A DNA stretch of 64,000 nucleotides from the NCBI GenBank assembly GCA_948099385.1, contig CANUEZ040000020.1, positions 9,689,501 through 9,753,500 on the forward strand, read 5' to 3'. The stretch comes from Fasciola hepatica. Its lineage: Eukaryota; Platyhelminthes; Trematoda; Plagiorchiida; Fasciolidae. The first letter of the stretch is position 1, and every line of letters starts with the position of its first letter. Below the pieces are notes generated by a model. It searched no databases, had not been told where the DNA came from, and saw only the letters and a list, made by a program, of their open reading frames with translations. The position numbers were made by a program, and so were the translations under genes. This document shows positions 33,641-45,400 of the stretch, piece by piece.

Positions 33641-33654
33641 TGCTACTTGGGGCA

Positions 33655-34790
33655 AATGGTTGGAGGGATAAGACTGCTTAGTCAATAGCTTATACAGAAA
33701 CACCGGGTTTAGGTTGACGCGACGAGGCCACGATGGTTCGATTTTGAGAGATAGGCATCAATCCCTGTCGTTTACGTTTGACGACCAACTAATAAGCTGC
33801 TTTGTGAATCTTCCCTGAATACATACGATAATAATCCAGCCGGATTTTCTCATACTAGTTAACATTAGGGAACCGTATTCGAGGAGGGGCCTGGCATGCA
33901 CTTTGCACCTGTAAAGAATGCTCTCCCCAAGCTGGAAGGACTTGAACAGAAGGCCAGGACACTTTTTAGCCTTCGCAGTTCGGAGGACAGCATGTTCCGA
34001 GAAGTTGAAAGAGCAAGAATAGCTTAAGCTTAGGTCTCTTACGAAGAGCTGGCTGTCAATGGGTGAACTGCCGAGGCTTAAGGAACCAGGAGAAACCTGA
34101 CATTTGTAAGAGAAATACACTTATCGATGGAGAAATTCATCGCCCGGATTGAGCACCATTCATCAAGAGCGGTTAAATCAGAGGAGATTTTAGGGACAGT
34201 AGTACTAAGGTTGCCAGGCGAAAAAGTGTAGACTATCTTATTGTCGTCCGCGAAGGAAAACGGCGTGCCATTAAGTACTGTTGGGAACATCATTTATACA
34301 TGGGAGGAAAAGAAGGGGGCCTAAAACACTGCCCTGAATAGCACAGCTGGTAACAGGCTTAGTGTTAGATGTGTGCCCGTTAATCAAGACAGCCTGTGAA
34401 CGATGAGATAAGTAAGATGAGAACCAAGAAAGTGGTGGATCGACAATGCCAAATGACCATAGCTTTGTTAAAAGGTGGGGGTGAGGTACACGGTCAAATG
34501 CCTTAGATAAGTCAAGATAAAAACAACAAAAGATTTCCCACTTCCAGCAGAGTCGGTGATGAGATTCAGAAAATCATGCTGACAGGTCATGCAGGATCGT
34601 GAACGGAAGAATCCGTGTTGGTTGTCTTTATTGAGTTTGAGGCTTAATAAATAGTCAATAACATGATACCTCACTATTTTTCCCTTTATTCTCGATAAAA
34701 CGGGGGTATGGTTCATAGGGCGATAATTGGATACCTCATTTAAAGGTCCCTTTTTATGAATGGGAACGATTACCGGGCGCTTTCAACTAG
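33655..34790 (-). pseudogene. LINE-D ORF2 reverse transcriptase, N-terminal to thumb part
   Basis: On the minus strand VIVPIHKKGPLNEVSNYRPM (about 34715-34770) is the RT entry motif, then HVIDYLLSLKLNKDNQHGFF-RSRSC (about 34600-34690). The palm has FADDNKIVYTFSPGN (about 34200-34260), with FADD in place of YADD. SLGSSPIDSQLFVRDLSLSYS and ARPLLEYGSLMLTSMRKSG (33758-34120) are the thumb, then RVNLNPVFLYKLL. The reading runs to within one codon of the transposon end at 33651 and resumes on the far side at 28311. Frameshifts near 34120 and 34468 inactivate it. Confidence 0.85.
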
Positions 34791-35450
34791 CAGGTACTGT
34801 GCTACCATTAAGTGAAAGAGTGAAAAGGTTAAGCAGCAACTTGGGGAGAACTGGTCAGCCATTCACAAGAACAACTGAGGGTAAGCCTTCGGGGCCTAAT
34901 TGGGGGGAGGGCTTGCCAGTCGATAGTAGCTTAGAAATACTCCTGGCATCAAAGGGTGTGGTAGAAGGGACAGAGTCAGTAAGTGGTTTAGATGGGGGAG
35001 GGGCAATGACAGCAGCTGGAGCCATGGCTGAAGCAAAGAATGCGTTGAAGGCTTCAGCTATACAAGGTGGGAGGTGATAGATGAATTATTATCCAGAATC
35101 AGAAGTTGGCAGTCGGCCTTGATATCAGCTTTTCTAGACTTATGCAACATGGAAAGGAATTGGGACTTGTTTGGATGACTCGATGCCTTGGCTTCTTGGT
35201 CAGGAAGTCGCATATTACCTTGTCGTTTAGTAGGTACGGGGAGGCGGTTTAGACGAATAGAAATTGAAAAGTCGTCGGAATTATGTCGTTGTATGATAAG
35301 TTAATGATACTTCTTGTGGAGTGGAGAGAAAGGGGACCTCTTTTTAGGTACAGCCTGGGCAGTATTAGACAGTTTGTTCAAACCTTCTGAAAAGAAAGAG
35401 TGTAAATTATCCGCAGCAAGCTGAGAGCCATGGGTGGGGAAATACTCACC

Positions 35451-36150
35451 CTAGTCTTTTTGGCGAATAAGCGCGACTAGCAAGGCCCAATTTCTGCATA
35501 GAAATGCATTGTTGGAGTGGCTTGCTGGATTAGGTGGGCCACTAGGTGGCAGACGGCAGACAACCATTTTATGGTCACTGCCTGGGAAATTATGTGTTAC
35601 GGACACGTCGATGGGAGGCATGCTGTGAGTAAATACCAGATCTAGTATGTTCCCGTTTCGGGTAGGTTCGACTACATGTTGTGTCCAGTCACCAGGACGA
35701 ATACCAGTAATTGGGTCCATAAGATTGGGAGGAGCCGAGAGGGTAGGCCAACAAATTTGGGGGGGATTAAAGTCACCCGCAATGGACCTGGTTCCAGAAG
35801 GAAGGAAATAGAGGTTTTCGGAAGACCTAATGAAAAGTAGAAACAAGGAACTGGGGGGGATCTGGTGAGCGATACATCCAGCCAATGTAAACTACAGTGC
35901 CCCGGAGGTTGATAGTGAACCAGGGAGAATCAGGAAAAGAATCGACCACTGCATTTAAAAGAGAGATCGTGGTGTATATTTCCCCAACAAAGGCTAGGCA
36001 CCCATCACCAAGCCGGTTCGGTCTGTCAGCCCTTAGAAGACTGTGCCCTACCAAAGATAGATGACCATTTGGAGTGCTCTCAGACCGCAAGAATTCCGTT
36101 ATTAAGATAACGTCGTAATTATTTATGAGGAAATGATTTTCAGGTGTAGG
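35451..36150 (-). pseudogene. LINE-D ORF2 endonuclease remnant
   Basis: The frame opens near 36140 with NNYDVILITEFL, then LLRADRPNRLGDGCLAFVGE and VVYIGWMYRSPDPPQFL (35880-36090). In a neighbouring frame come RSIAGDFNPPQICWPTLSAP (about 35750-35790), NGNILDLVFTH (about 35625-35660) and NFPGSDHKMVVCRLPPS (about 35550-35600). ETWL is changed to EFL, but GDFN and SDH are intact. This is the clearest endonuclease copy in the window. A frameshift near 35890 breaks it. Confidence 0.85.
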
Positions 36151-37071
36151 GGTTTGTCAAGAATAGAACGCGAGCTGAATAAGGCTAATGATCTACCATT
36201 CGCGGGAGGTGGTAAAGGCACGTCAGGGGGGTAGTGTAAGTTGGAAGGAGGCAGGCTACCCTAATTAGAAGTAGAGGGATCAAGGTCAAGGGGTAATATG
36301 TCGATGTTGAGTCTAGTGAAGGTTCAGATGGGGTGGCTTACAGCCAAGCTGGAGTAAATGTTGCAGTGACAGGGACTGCTGAGTGGTAGAACAACTGGGC
36401 ATCAACGGAGGGAAAAATGTCGAAGCAAAAAGAAAACCTGTGGGGATTGGCGGGTCGATATCAGACAGGGGTGATCAGGAGCAGTTAAGAAATATCGGCC
36501 AGTAGGAAATGAGTACTGACTGAGGGGGTGTGCACAGAGCGGGGTTGAAAATATGTGAGAAATAGGGTTGTATGGTGGTAGGTCAAGCTACACGTTATAG
36601 GGGGGGGGTAAGGCAGGTTGGGGGAACACCAAGTATGGGGCGGTTAGTATCGGGAGCAGTAGAGATAGTTGTCAGGTGAGGAGTACGACTTGAGGCGGGG
36701 TGGACGGCGTGTGGAGGCCGTATAGTTGTACTGACAGGCAGTGAGCGCGGCGAATTTTAGGGACCACCGATGCATAGGAGCGCAGGATACTTCTAAGGTC
36801 GAAGCCTGATTCAGTGAGTTAAGGTGGGTTGATTTGAGAGGAGACAGTTGAATGAAGGAGAGGGTTGTGAGAAGGGTGGGGAGACTGGTAGGCCTGTTTC
36901 TCTGGACGGCGAGTAGTTTATCACAGGAGGGAACAGAGAGCGAATCAGTGTTGAGGGTGTACCCAACAGGCAATGAAATAGGAGAGCGAGACAATAGTTG
37001 ACATCTTTTACGGGATGGCAGTAATAGGGGAGAAGCAGAAATGTATAGATCAACTATGATGGGATCGGGTT

Positions 37072-37773
37072 TTAGGAGTTTAGTGCGGGAGCAGATGAGG
37101 AGGCAGCGGATGGTTGTGAAGAAGTTGAGTGTGCTTGCGACGCTAAAACAGTAAGGACTTGAGAAGAAGCGATGGAGCGACCAGCTGTCTGTGGCGAATG
37201 CTCAACACTATCAGGCATCTTTCTCGTGGGAAAAACCGAGAGAGATCTAGTAATTTCCCTTTGAATAGGAGTTTTATCTTCGGTTATTTTTATGTCTTTA
37301 TATGGGGAATTAAAAGCTTCATTGTTACGCATTTTATTGAATTCTTTGGCAGGTGATTCATCTGCAAATCGCATAAGGATTAGACAGTTGAAGAGCTGAA
37401 CGCGCTTACGCAACGTTGATATTTGAAGAGGAAGGTGGGCCATACCACATGCGTTCAACAATATATGCTTCACATGATCGACGAGTATTCTCTCTGGGAC
37501 ATTAAACACGGCTGCATTACGGGAGTTCCTTACACTTATGAGAACTTCCGATGCAACAGAGTCGATATAGCGGCCAGTCGCTGTCATGTTTTGTAAGGTA
37601 GAATGTTGGATGCGTTCAGTGGTGCACAGTAGGGGGTTGAGTTTAGATACCGTATCTTCCAACTTCAGAAGCTGAGACCTTATATCTGGGAAGCTTCGGT
37701 GTAAAACAACTGCTTTTTCTGTGGCCAAGCCTACAAAGTCACAGAGGTCAACGGAACATAGTTTTAAGGCCAC
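37072..37773 (-). pseudogene. LINE-D ORF1, longest open frame in the window (233 codons)
   Basis: The frame contains NAAVFNVPERILVDHVKHIL, then a hydrophobic CLILMRFADESPAKEF segment, then DIKITEDKTPIQRE and a Ser/Pro/Ala-rich tail. VFNVP near the start of an RRM-like fold and a D-K-T-P-x-Q-R-x segment before a low-complexity tail fit CR1-clade ORF1 proteins, and the same landmarks are seen in LINE-A and LINE-B. The role would be RNA binding. The start codon is uncertain: an upstream frame at 37748-37930 (basic, TPRVVKKTSNN) probably belongs to the same protein in another frame. I call it a pseudogene because the rest of the element is broken. Confidence 0.65.
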
Positions 37774-38634
37774 GGGAGTTTGAATAAGCCTGTTTTTTAG
37801 TGACCGGATTATGAGTGGATGGGGTATTATTAGAAGTCTTCTTTACTACACGTGGCGTTTTGTAATAGCAGAAAGACGCTGTGAGTGAGGCGAAAAAATG
37901 ACGGCAAACTAGAGCCAAGTTAGAATTCACCGCCGAGGAAAAATTCCCTTAATTTCTTTGGGTTACTGGAATGACCTAAGAAGCTGTTACTTTTAGTATT
38001 CCTTAAGATAGCTGAATGAAAACTACACCGATAACAGCACGTTATACGACCTGGTGTAGAGCAGATTTTCCATTCAAAGTCCAAACCATAATTTCACATG
38101 TCTCAGTATCAAGACCGACCTTTTCGGCTAATTCTCTTCCTCCCAGAGTTTCTTAGGAACCATTTGTGGTAAGGGCATAGGTTCCTACTACCCCTAGTAG
38201 GCCATATGCTCTCTGTGGTACGTATCCAAAATGGGAGCACTTGACGCCATCTTAGGTAAAGCATTATCCCGGAGATTCTGAAGTCCATTGCGGCGGGGAC
38301 TCAAAGTGAAGTAGAGAAGTATGCCCCTGCTGCTTGGAGTTACGGTGAAGAACATGATGGAACGACAAGACCCATTCACGTGATTAGGCTTTAAACAGCG
38401 GAGGCAGAGCTTGAGAGCAGTAGCTTAGTTTCAGCTTTGTGAAAATCGCGCATACAGAAGACTTGAAAACCAGCCACCCGGTGGTTTTATCTTTATACCG
38501 CACAACGGAATCTGGTGTCGCCATTATTTCAGTATCGTTAGTATTCAAAGTGTAGGCCCTGGAACTGTACCCTGTTGTATCGGAACCTCTTTCATTATTT
38601 CCATTCAACTGTTAGTAAAATTTATTCAACTTTG

Positions 38635-38883
38635 TCACAGGTCTGTCAACAAGCCACAGCAAGTCAATAACATGGCGTTCAGAACCTCTCTTTTCGTGGT
38701 TTCTCGTGCAATATGGACCCATCGTTCATGTTGCTTCTTCAATGGTTGCCCCAATAAGAGAATCAGGTTTGTCGAACAGTTAAACTTGAATACTCGTTGG
38801 GTATGCTCTAGAGTTAATTCACACCCCTTCATCTGAATAGTCAATCGGTGCAAACCGTGCAAGTCGCTCTGCAGCGTCTTCAA
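38635..38883 (-). pseudogene. Possible BEL/Pao gag scrap
   Basis: The minus-strand frame has LQSDLHGLHRLTIQMKG, then LILLLGQPLKKQHERWVHIA. The layout of a leucine-rich helix followed by LPxxxxxxW resembles BEL/Pao gag, as in Pao-1 at 1698-1910. There is no zinc knuckle and no pol next to it, and flanking frames (38194-38608 minus) are unassigned. The call is tentative. Confidence 0.3.
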
Positions 38884-40929
38884 ACTGTAGAATAATTCCT
38901 CGACAATGTCACAACTACTGTATTTGCCTCCCGTACCGCTGTGAGAGAGTCACCGTCGTCCGTACGTCATCCTTTATTTAGAGGAAGGACAATATAGTCA
39001 GTGGCCGGTTGGGCACTTACTCTGTAATGAAACACTGGGTAAAATAATCTTCGTCCACTTTCCACCAACTTTTCTACTATAGAAGCTTCAGAACTCCTTA
39101 CGAACTCCGATATTGTTGTAGAGGACAATTAGGGACTACACTCCTATATTTGTTGGTCCGATATTCATCAGTAGCTGTCTTGAACTTATTTGTAAATGGT
39201 AATTGATAATTGATAATTGCGTGTTTCTTGATAATGGCCAATACACATGCTCAAGGCAAGACCAGAAAATACAGCAATACTTGTCAATGTGAGGCATTCA
39301 CAATTTCTAAATTTGTGAACCACACAGCAACCGGAATACAACAGTAAATCCATGTAGTGTTTGAGTGAACCAAAGTGGCAACGGGTGGAGCGGAAATTGT
39401 AAATAGGTCTCGAGTTCGTGGAGGATGGTGTGAATAGCTGGACAAAAGTGGGATTGCTGATATGAGCGAAAATTGGACGGTCACTAACGAATAACCTGGC
39501 GGAAAGGGGTGCCAAAGAATAAGGCTAAAAGTAAAATTTGCATGGGGCTACCATCTTGCAGTCAGAGATGAGAGCCAAATTCAAAGATTGGTCCAGCATT
39601 GGATAGCTAATTTTGGGGGGAGCATGTGAAGTAAATGCAACTGAGTCAAATGTGATAATAAGACAGACATTTAGTGCAGGTGATTTCGGCTTCACATGGA
39701 AAGTCACATGAAAACGAAAAGGTTCACAAGGAATGCAGTGAACTTTTGAGGATCAATAATGGTGTATGAAAGCAGAACGGACTTCCAAGCAGGAGCCGTC
39801 GAAGAAACGGACTAGTGGAGACAAACGCTGCTGGTGCGGCCAGGCAGAATTTGTAAGAGTGTAAAGATAAAATGTTTTGTATATGTGATAAACGAATTAT
39901 TAGCCAAATTCTGGTTGGCTACAGATGGCTGTTATTGTGTTTCATGAAGACCTTGGTAGCGAGTGATGAAAGGTAGAATGTTGAGAGTAGCAGGCAAAAA
40001 GGGACTGGGTCGACGAATTGGGCAGCGGCGAGAGCTGCCATACCACTTGAGGAAGAGTAATACCGTTTCTTAAGTTCGAATGAATCTAAATGGCTTGATT
40101 AGGTGTAAATTACCTTTTCAGTGACTCTAACTTCACCATTTGGGGCGAGTCCGTAATCAATATCGCAACAATCAGAGCTTTATATTGGTCTCTTCAATCC
40201 TTGTTTCATTTTGTAAACCCGAAGTTTCCCTTTCGCTGTTGAAACTTCTCATTTTATCAGTTGCTTCTTAAACTCGTTATTTGCAACCGGAGGCACATGT
40301 GAGCCCACATATATTGAATTCATTTTACCTTCCTTGCTGCGAAGAAAGAGTAAGCCAGGGGCTGACCTGGCTTTCAGGGGCACAGACATACCAGCACCAC
40401 GTTCAACAGCACGTGGATTGTGATCCGCTAGTAGCTCACGAGTAAGCGCAAAAGAATCAGGAGCAGGAGAATGGAAAGAGCGACTAAACAACCGAGTCTT
40501 GTACGGGAAATCGGCTCTAGCTACCCATTAATCCTCGTAAGTTTCAGGCTTGTGCTCGGTTTCTGCCATAGCTTGAAATTTTACCACCACTGCGAGGACG
40601 AGTTTTGACCAGCACGACGCTGGTTCCCTGGTAATTGACGACGTCAGCGATGCTAACCAGTCTTCTTCCGAGCTTCACTGGTCATGGACAGTTTGAGTAC
40701 GAGATACGCGAACTTCAGTGTACTCGACGCTAACCTCGTTTCGTCCTTTTACCAGCCTGGACTTCTGTAATCAAAGCCGCTACTTGTATTTCCATGGTCA
40801 GATGGCAACCAGGTCCAACCAAAGTGTGGAGGGTCAAACGGTTATAGTTGCAGCAATCATGCGGTGCTAACAAAACCAACCACTGATGAATGCTTGAGCA
40901 CAAACCCCAAAAGTAAGCCCTACTTACAA
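38884..40929. other. No recognisable feature
   Basis: Only short frames are present: 39186-39515, 39284-39484 and 40249-40491, all minus. They match no family I know, and I see no repeat structure beyond a small GATAATTGATAATTG duplication near 39202. Presumably this is anciently decayed repeat or unique non-coding sequence. Confidence 0.4.
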
Positions 40930-40930
40930 T

Positions 40931-42400
40931 GGTAATAATGATAGCTGTATTTATCGAGTATTTCTCGGCAGTGGTCAAGACAGGGGCGTAAACACATGAT
41001 GATTGTGTACAGTGTTAGTCTAATAAATAAAATATTCAAGAATTTTAAAAGTTCGTTTCGCGTATTGTGAGAAAGTCAAAATTAAATAAGGTTGAGTATG
41101 GATGAAGGAATATGAATCAGCTTTGAGTTCAGGTTCGAGCAATGGTAAATGATTGCCCAAATAGGAAACCGTTGAAAATAGGTTCATTATAGAACTTTGA
41201 AGATGCTGTATATGCCAGGTGGGTGCTAACAATGGCCGACAGACAATTAATCCTGTTTAGCCCATGGAGAAATATGTTGTGGAGCGGAAGGACAGGAAAA
41301 GTTCATATCAGAATACCCAAGGGAACATTGGTGGACAAGAAAGTATGTGGCCATCCACGAGAAGTTGCGGTGATTACAAGTACGAACAACAAACTCACCA
41401 AAAGAGGAAAATCACCTAACTGTGGAAAGAGGATAGGATCCGAAAATCTCAAAAAATAATTGCCAAGCGGAAAGTTTTTTATAGGAGAAGGAAAATCTGG
41501 CTATATACAGAAGGGCAAGACATTTTGTCTAGGCTGAAGCTCGAATAAACCGTCAAAATGACGGATTTTGTTTTACTTCCTTTCATGGGGCGTTTTTCTT
41601 TATAGTGAAGCTTTACAGACGAGGAAGCCAAAGGGTAAAGTGTTAGGAGAGCTCACCTGGATTCCCCCAAGAATAGTTAATTCAATGACTCTAGTACTCG
41701 CATCCACCGCGATAAAACTCTTTGAGGAGACCAAGGGTACCATTGATTTGGAGCCCCCATCACCGTAGTATGGGCCCTTGTTTCGTGGCTGATCACCAGA
41801 AAATTGCGTGGTGGGTTGAAGAGGTAAGAATACGTTTTCATGTTTCCGCCGAATTGTAGGTTACTAAAAATGGGATTTAGGAGTAATCAGCGAGAGACTG
41901 TCATTGGTAATGAGCGACAACCAATGAACACGGGCCCTCTAGCGGAGTAAAATAAGTAGTTTTATCGAACAATCATGGCCAGAAAAGGGATTGAAAGAGA
42001 GAAAGATATCAGCAATCTGGCCGATGCACAGCCTGTAAGTTGGAATGACAGTGAATAAAGCTAGAAATACACAAGGCTGTGTTTTACGTGGATGCAAACA
42101 TACTGTTTTCCTCGGTGTCCCCCATGTGATAGAAGGGTATGGACAACATTTTGATAGGAGAGACTTAGATATTGGACTTAGGCGCAGATCGGCATGTGGT
42201 TGTTATCGAAGAACGGTATTCGGAGTGGTGAAATGGGGTTTACGAAAGGGAGCAAGAAGAATAGAGTGGTGAGGCAAACACGGTAGAGTTGGAGACTGGA
42301 GCAACTACTAAATGTAAAATCGACCACTGAGGATAAATAGCGTACCGAGGGAAGACTTGTGTCACTAGTCATTTTGATTAGGTAGATTAATCAAAGAATT
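40931..42400 (-). repeat. LINE-F: possible fragment of the same LINE 3' block
   Basis: The strand is pyrimidine-rich on the minus side. At 42170-42210 the minus strand reads TTCGATAACAACCACATGCC, comparable with TTCGACCATCACCACATGCC in LINE-D near 24800-24820. At 40931-40975 there is an ATT-type run next to a TCTCGG-like motif resembling the terminal signature of the family. The distance between these landmarks is about 1.25 kb, against about 0.95 kb in LINE-D. If correct, it is a 5'-truncated copy consisting only of 3' sequence. Confidence 0.4.
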
Positions 42401-45400
42401 GGTACACAGCTCATAGCTGACCTCTGACGACTCTTTGTTGAGGCTTGGGATCGAGGAAAACAGAATGGGTGTATCTTTGTTAACAGTGAATTACAGGTGC
42501 ATCACCCTCATAGTCCTGTTCCAGATAATTAGGTAGGGCTTAGGTTTGGCTCACAGCCGCTGAACTTCTGTGGGAAAATACATGTTATTTCCACTGCAGA
42601 GGTCGCACGATTTTTTTCCCAACCGCAAACTTGCCGAGGTATCGGACATCAGGAAGCCGGCCAACTCCTGTGTAAGTGACCGGAAATGTTTGGACCACGA
42701 GAGACAGGGTCCTCAAGTATACGTGGAAGGCTTGACCGTCAAAAGTCATTCCAAGTTGGCTCCAGCAAGAAACTACGGGCTTGCTCGTTTGCTCAGATAT
42801 TTTGGGGTTTGACACGTGAAAGGTAGGATCCATGCTATTAAGGTATATCCGCACATTTTTGAAAGGGCCGAGAGTATCCTTCTGCAAACACGGCATCATT
42901 AAACATCAAAAAGTGCACCCTAGGGTGTTAGGAAGACGGCGGATTTTGCATGCGTTTTGCATGCTAGATTAGTCCGGACAAAACCCGGTGCAAAGGTAAC
43001 TGATCCACATTCACGTGCGGCTCGACGAAATTCGGTAAGACAGTCATGTTGTTTATGTATAGATTCAATCCATCTCTGTGCCATTGTTCAACCGCACCTC
43101 ACCACTCTCCATAGCCCATGGACCGAGTGAGAGACCTGGTCCGAATTTTTCGCCAAAAAGCACTCCATAAAGCTGTTTCATTCCTAAATTGGGATTGAAG
43201 AACAAACTCTGCGGCGACTACTGGATCTTGTCCATGTGTATGCTCACGGAAATATCACCTCCTAGTTGCACATTTCACACAGATGGTGCGAACTAATCAC
43301 TTAGGATGATAGCGCTGACGTGCAGGCAATGGACTGGATGTTTGTCATAGTCAGGCTCTCACAGAGCCCCTCTAATTGCAGCTGCGATGGTTGCGGAGCC
43401 GATTCAAGCGAGGCATTAGAAGAGCATGCGGGCGATGTTTATTCATTAATTCAAAAATCATAAGTTCAATATACTGGCATACCCTGAATACTTTATTGAT
43501 GGTATGAAACTAAGTGGCCCCACAAGCTGTCCCCTTGACAAATGGGAAGCTAGAAAATCGAGTTGACTTCTCCTCCTCCCGCACTTGCCCTCCAGCATGG
43601 CGATGTGCACCCCACAGAAATGAAAGATCACCAGGAGACTAATTCACTGGAGATAACTCCCTTAATAGTTCCATATATTCTGTAGGAAAAACCGTTCCAC
43701 ACCTCCGGACGGTGCATGAAAATATTTTCACCATTTTAAAAAAAGGAAAATCTCGAAGGTATCCAAACTGCTACTTTAAACGGAGGAACACTAAGGGTCC
43801 TGAAGGTGGTGTAAACATACTTATTTTCTACATGCGTGAAAAAGAAACACTAAACTATGCTACAAGTCACGAAAAAGGCTCGCATACCGCCAGTGAACAA
43901 AGGAAACCAAAGTGGGACCACCTGGTCGCAGGTGTATTCATTTAAACAAACCTTGGCCAAAATACCACAAACTTTTGTCTCTCTAGTTGCCATGAAACTT
44001 ACACGCTTCCTTGTCCATGAAGACCTGGGGGTTTGGGCATGTTTTTCTGGAGGACACGGGTAATTTGCCCCAACCTGAGGCTGCTTTAGGCAATGATCAG
44101 CAGCACCGGGTGAAGGGGGCTTATGTTGAGGGTCTATCTTAATGTTCTACACGCTTTGTGATTTAGGCCATATGGAACATTGATTTGCTTAGCTCATCCT
44201 TGCACAGCAGTTACGCGACTCTGGTTGTTTTGCATGACGCTCTTGAATGAGGCTTCGAATCGTTCCTTGCTGGCTTGCCCGGACCAGTAGATGTTGAGCC
44301 TTTAGGTTTTCATCTTTAAGTCTATTCGGCTGCATACTCGAGGCTTGTATATGTTTGTGCTCGTGGTGATTTTCAATTCAGTACAGTAGAGGCCCCGAAT
44401 CAACCTCTTCCTGGTTTTTGGACACGTGTGGATTGGCCTCGCATCGCTCGAACTGCGATTTTAGCATCTTTCCCAGTTTTACTGATGACCGGTTTGGGAT
44501 TCTAATATACAGCAGTCGCCCTTATTTGAGGGCCCAATACAGTGGACTTCCCGAATTACTCGTGTTCCAAGGTTTTATAACGGAAGTTGTTCCTTATTGC
44601 GATTTTTAAAACCCCTGCAAAACTTGATCGGCTAAAACTCTTAGAGATCAGGCCAAGTTGGATTACAGCACCTGCAGCTGGACCGTCAGGAGTCCTGATT
44701 CTCGAGTGAACAGGCTTTAGAATTTTACACTGCTTCCACTGCAAAACTAGTCCCTTGGCAACCTGGGTTTGTAGGGCGCAATTTTTGAGAACGGAAATAA
44801 GGATCACTTCCAGAATAAACGGGTAATCACAGCATTGAACTAGCTGAGAGGTAGAACACCGAACGGTAAATGAAATGGACCGATGACGGAGTGGCAACGA
44901 AATACGAAAATTCATAATAGAAACTATGAATAAAATGGGAGGCAATGAATAGTGGAATTGTTCGGGTATTAAGTACATATATAACAAAGCTACTGATACG
45001 ACAGACACATGCACTTATATACACGACTATGTGGAAGATTAACGAACCTGATGGCGCCCCCCTTTCCAGCCGTGTACACTGTCCGCTCGCTGTTGCCACC
45101 TCCCATACCCTTTTTCCAGCCTCAAGGTTTTGAGTCCCTCTCCTTTGCGTGCTGCCCAGTACTATGGGTATCGAACCGTCAGCCGAGGACCGAGGACCGA
45201 GAGCCATAGACAGGACAGGCCTCAAAATATCTAGGACACTCCTCTCTTGTTGTTCCATATGAGCCTAAAGTTGAGCAAAAGCAAATGCAGCAACGATAAA
45301 CGAAATACTGTGGGGGAATGTACTGCAAAGAATAGACATTAGCTGATGAACTGTATGATATTTTGGACCATTTTCCGCTACGCTGTTTTTCACATTCTTC

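Larger units (their letters stand above)
28312..33651 (-). mobile_element. CACTA/EnSpm-like DNA transposon inserted in LINE-D
   Basis: The left end is CCCCAAGTAGCA (28312-28323). The right end, as reverse complement, is CCCAAGTAGCA (33641-33651). Both are followed inward by related GGTAAACTT-GGGCA and TGCCCCAAG segments. GCA is present directly outside each end (28309-28311 and 33652-33654), consistent with the 2-3 bp target duplication of this superfamily. Inside, the minus strand carries a transposase with CACTA (Tnp2-like) motifs. Clustered GGGGCAA/TTGCCCC repeats sit in both subterminal regions. The termini do not begin with the classical CACTA. The boundaries are supported by LINE-D sequence on both sides and by LINE-A as an uninterrupted paralogous site. 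Confidence 0.85.
23841..37930 (-). mobile_element. LINE-D: CR1-like LINE, near full length, interrupted by CACTA-like transposon
   Basis: On the minus strand the order is ORF1 (37773-37072), linker, endonuclease (about 36150-35451), RT (about 34780-33655), [CACTA-like insertion 33651-28312], RT C-terminus (28311-28045), then a long 3' block to the (ATT)n tail at 23862-23841. Without the insertion the element is about 8.7 kb, close to LINE-A. The terminal signature, read on the minus strand just before the tail, is GGCGTCTCCGAAACAAACTA. Most frames are broken, but ORF1 keeps 233 open codons, so this is among the better preserved copies here. Confidence 0.8.
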
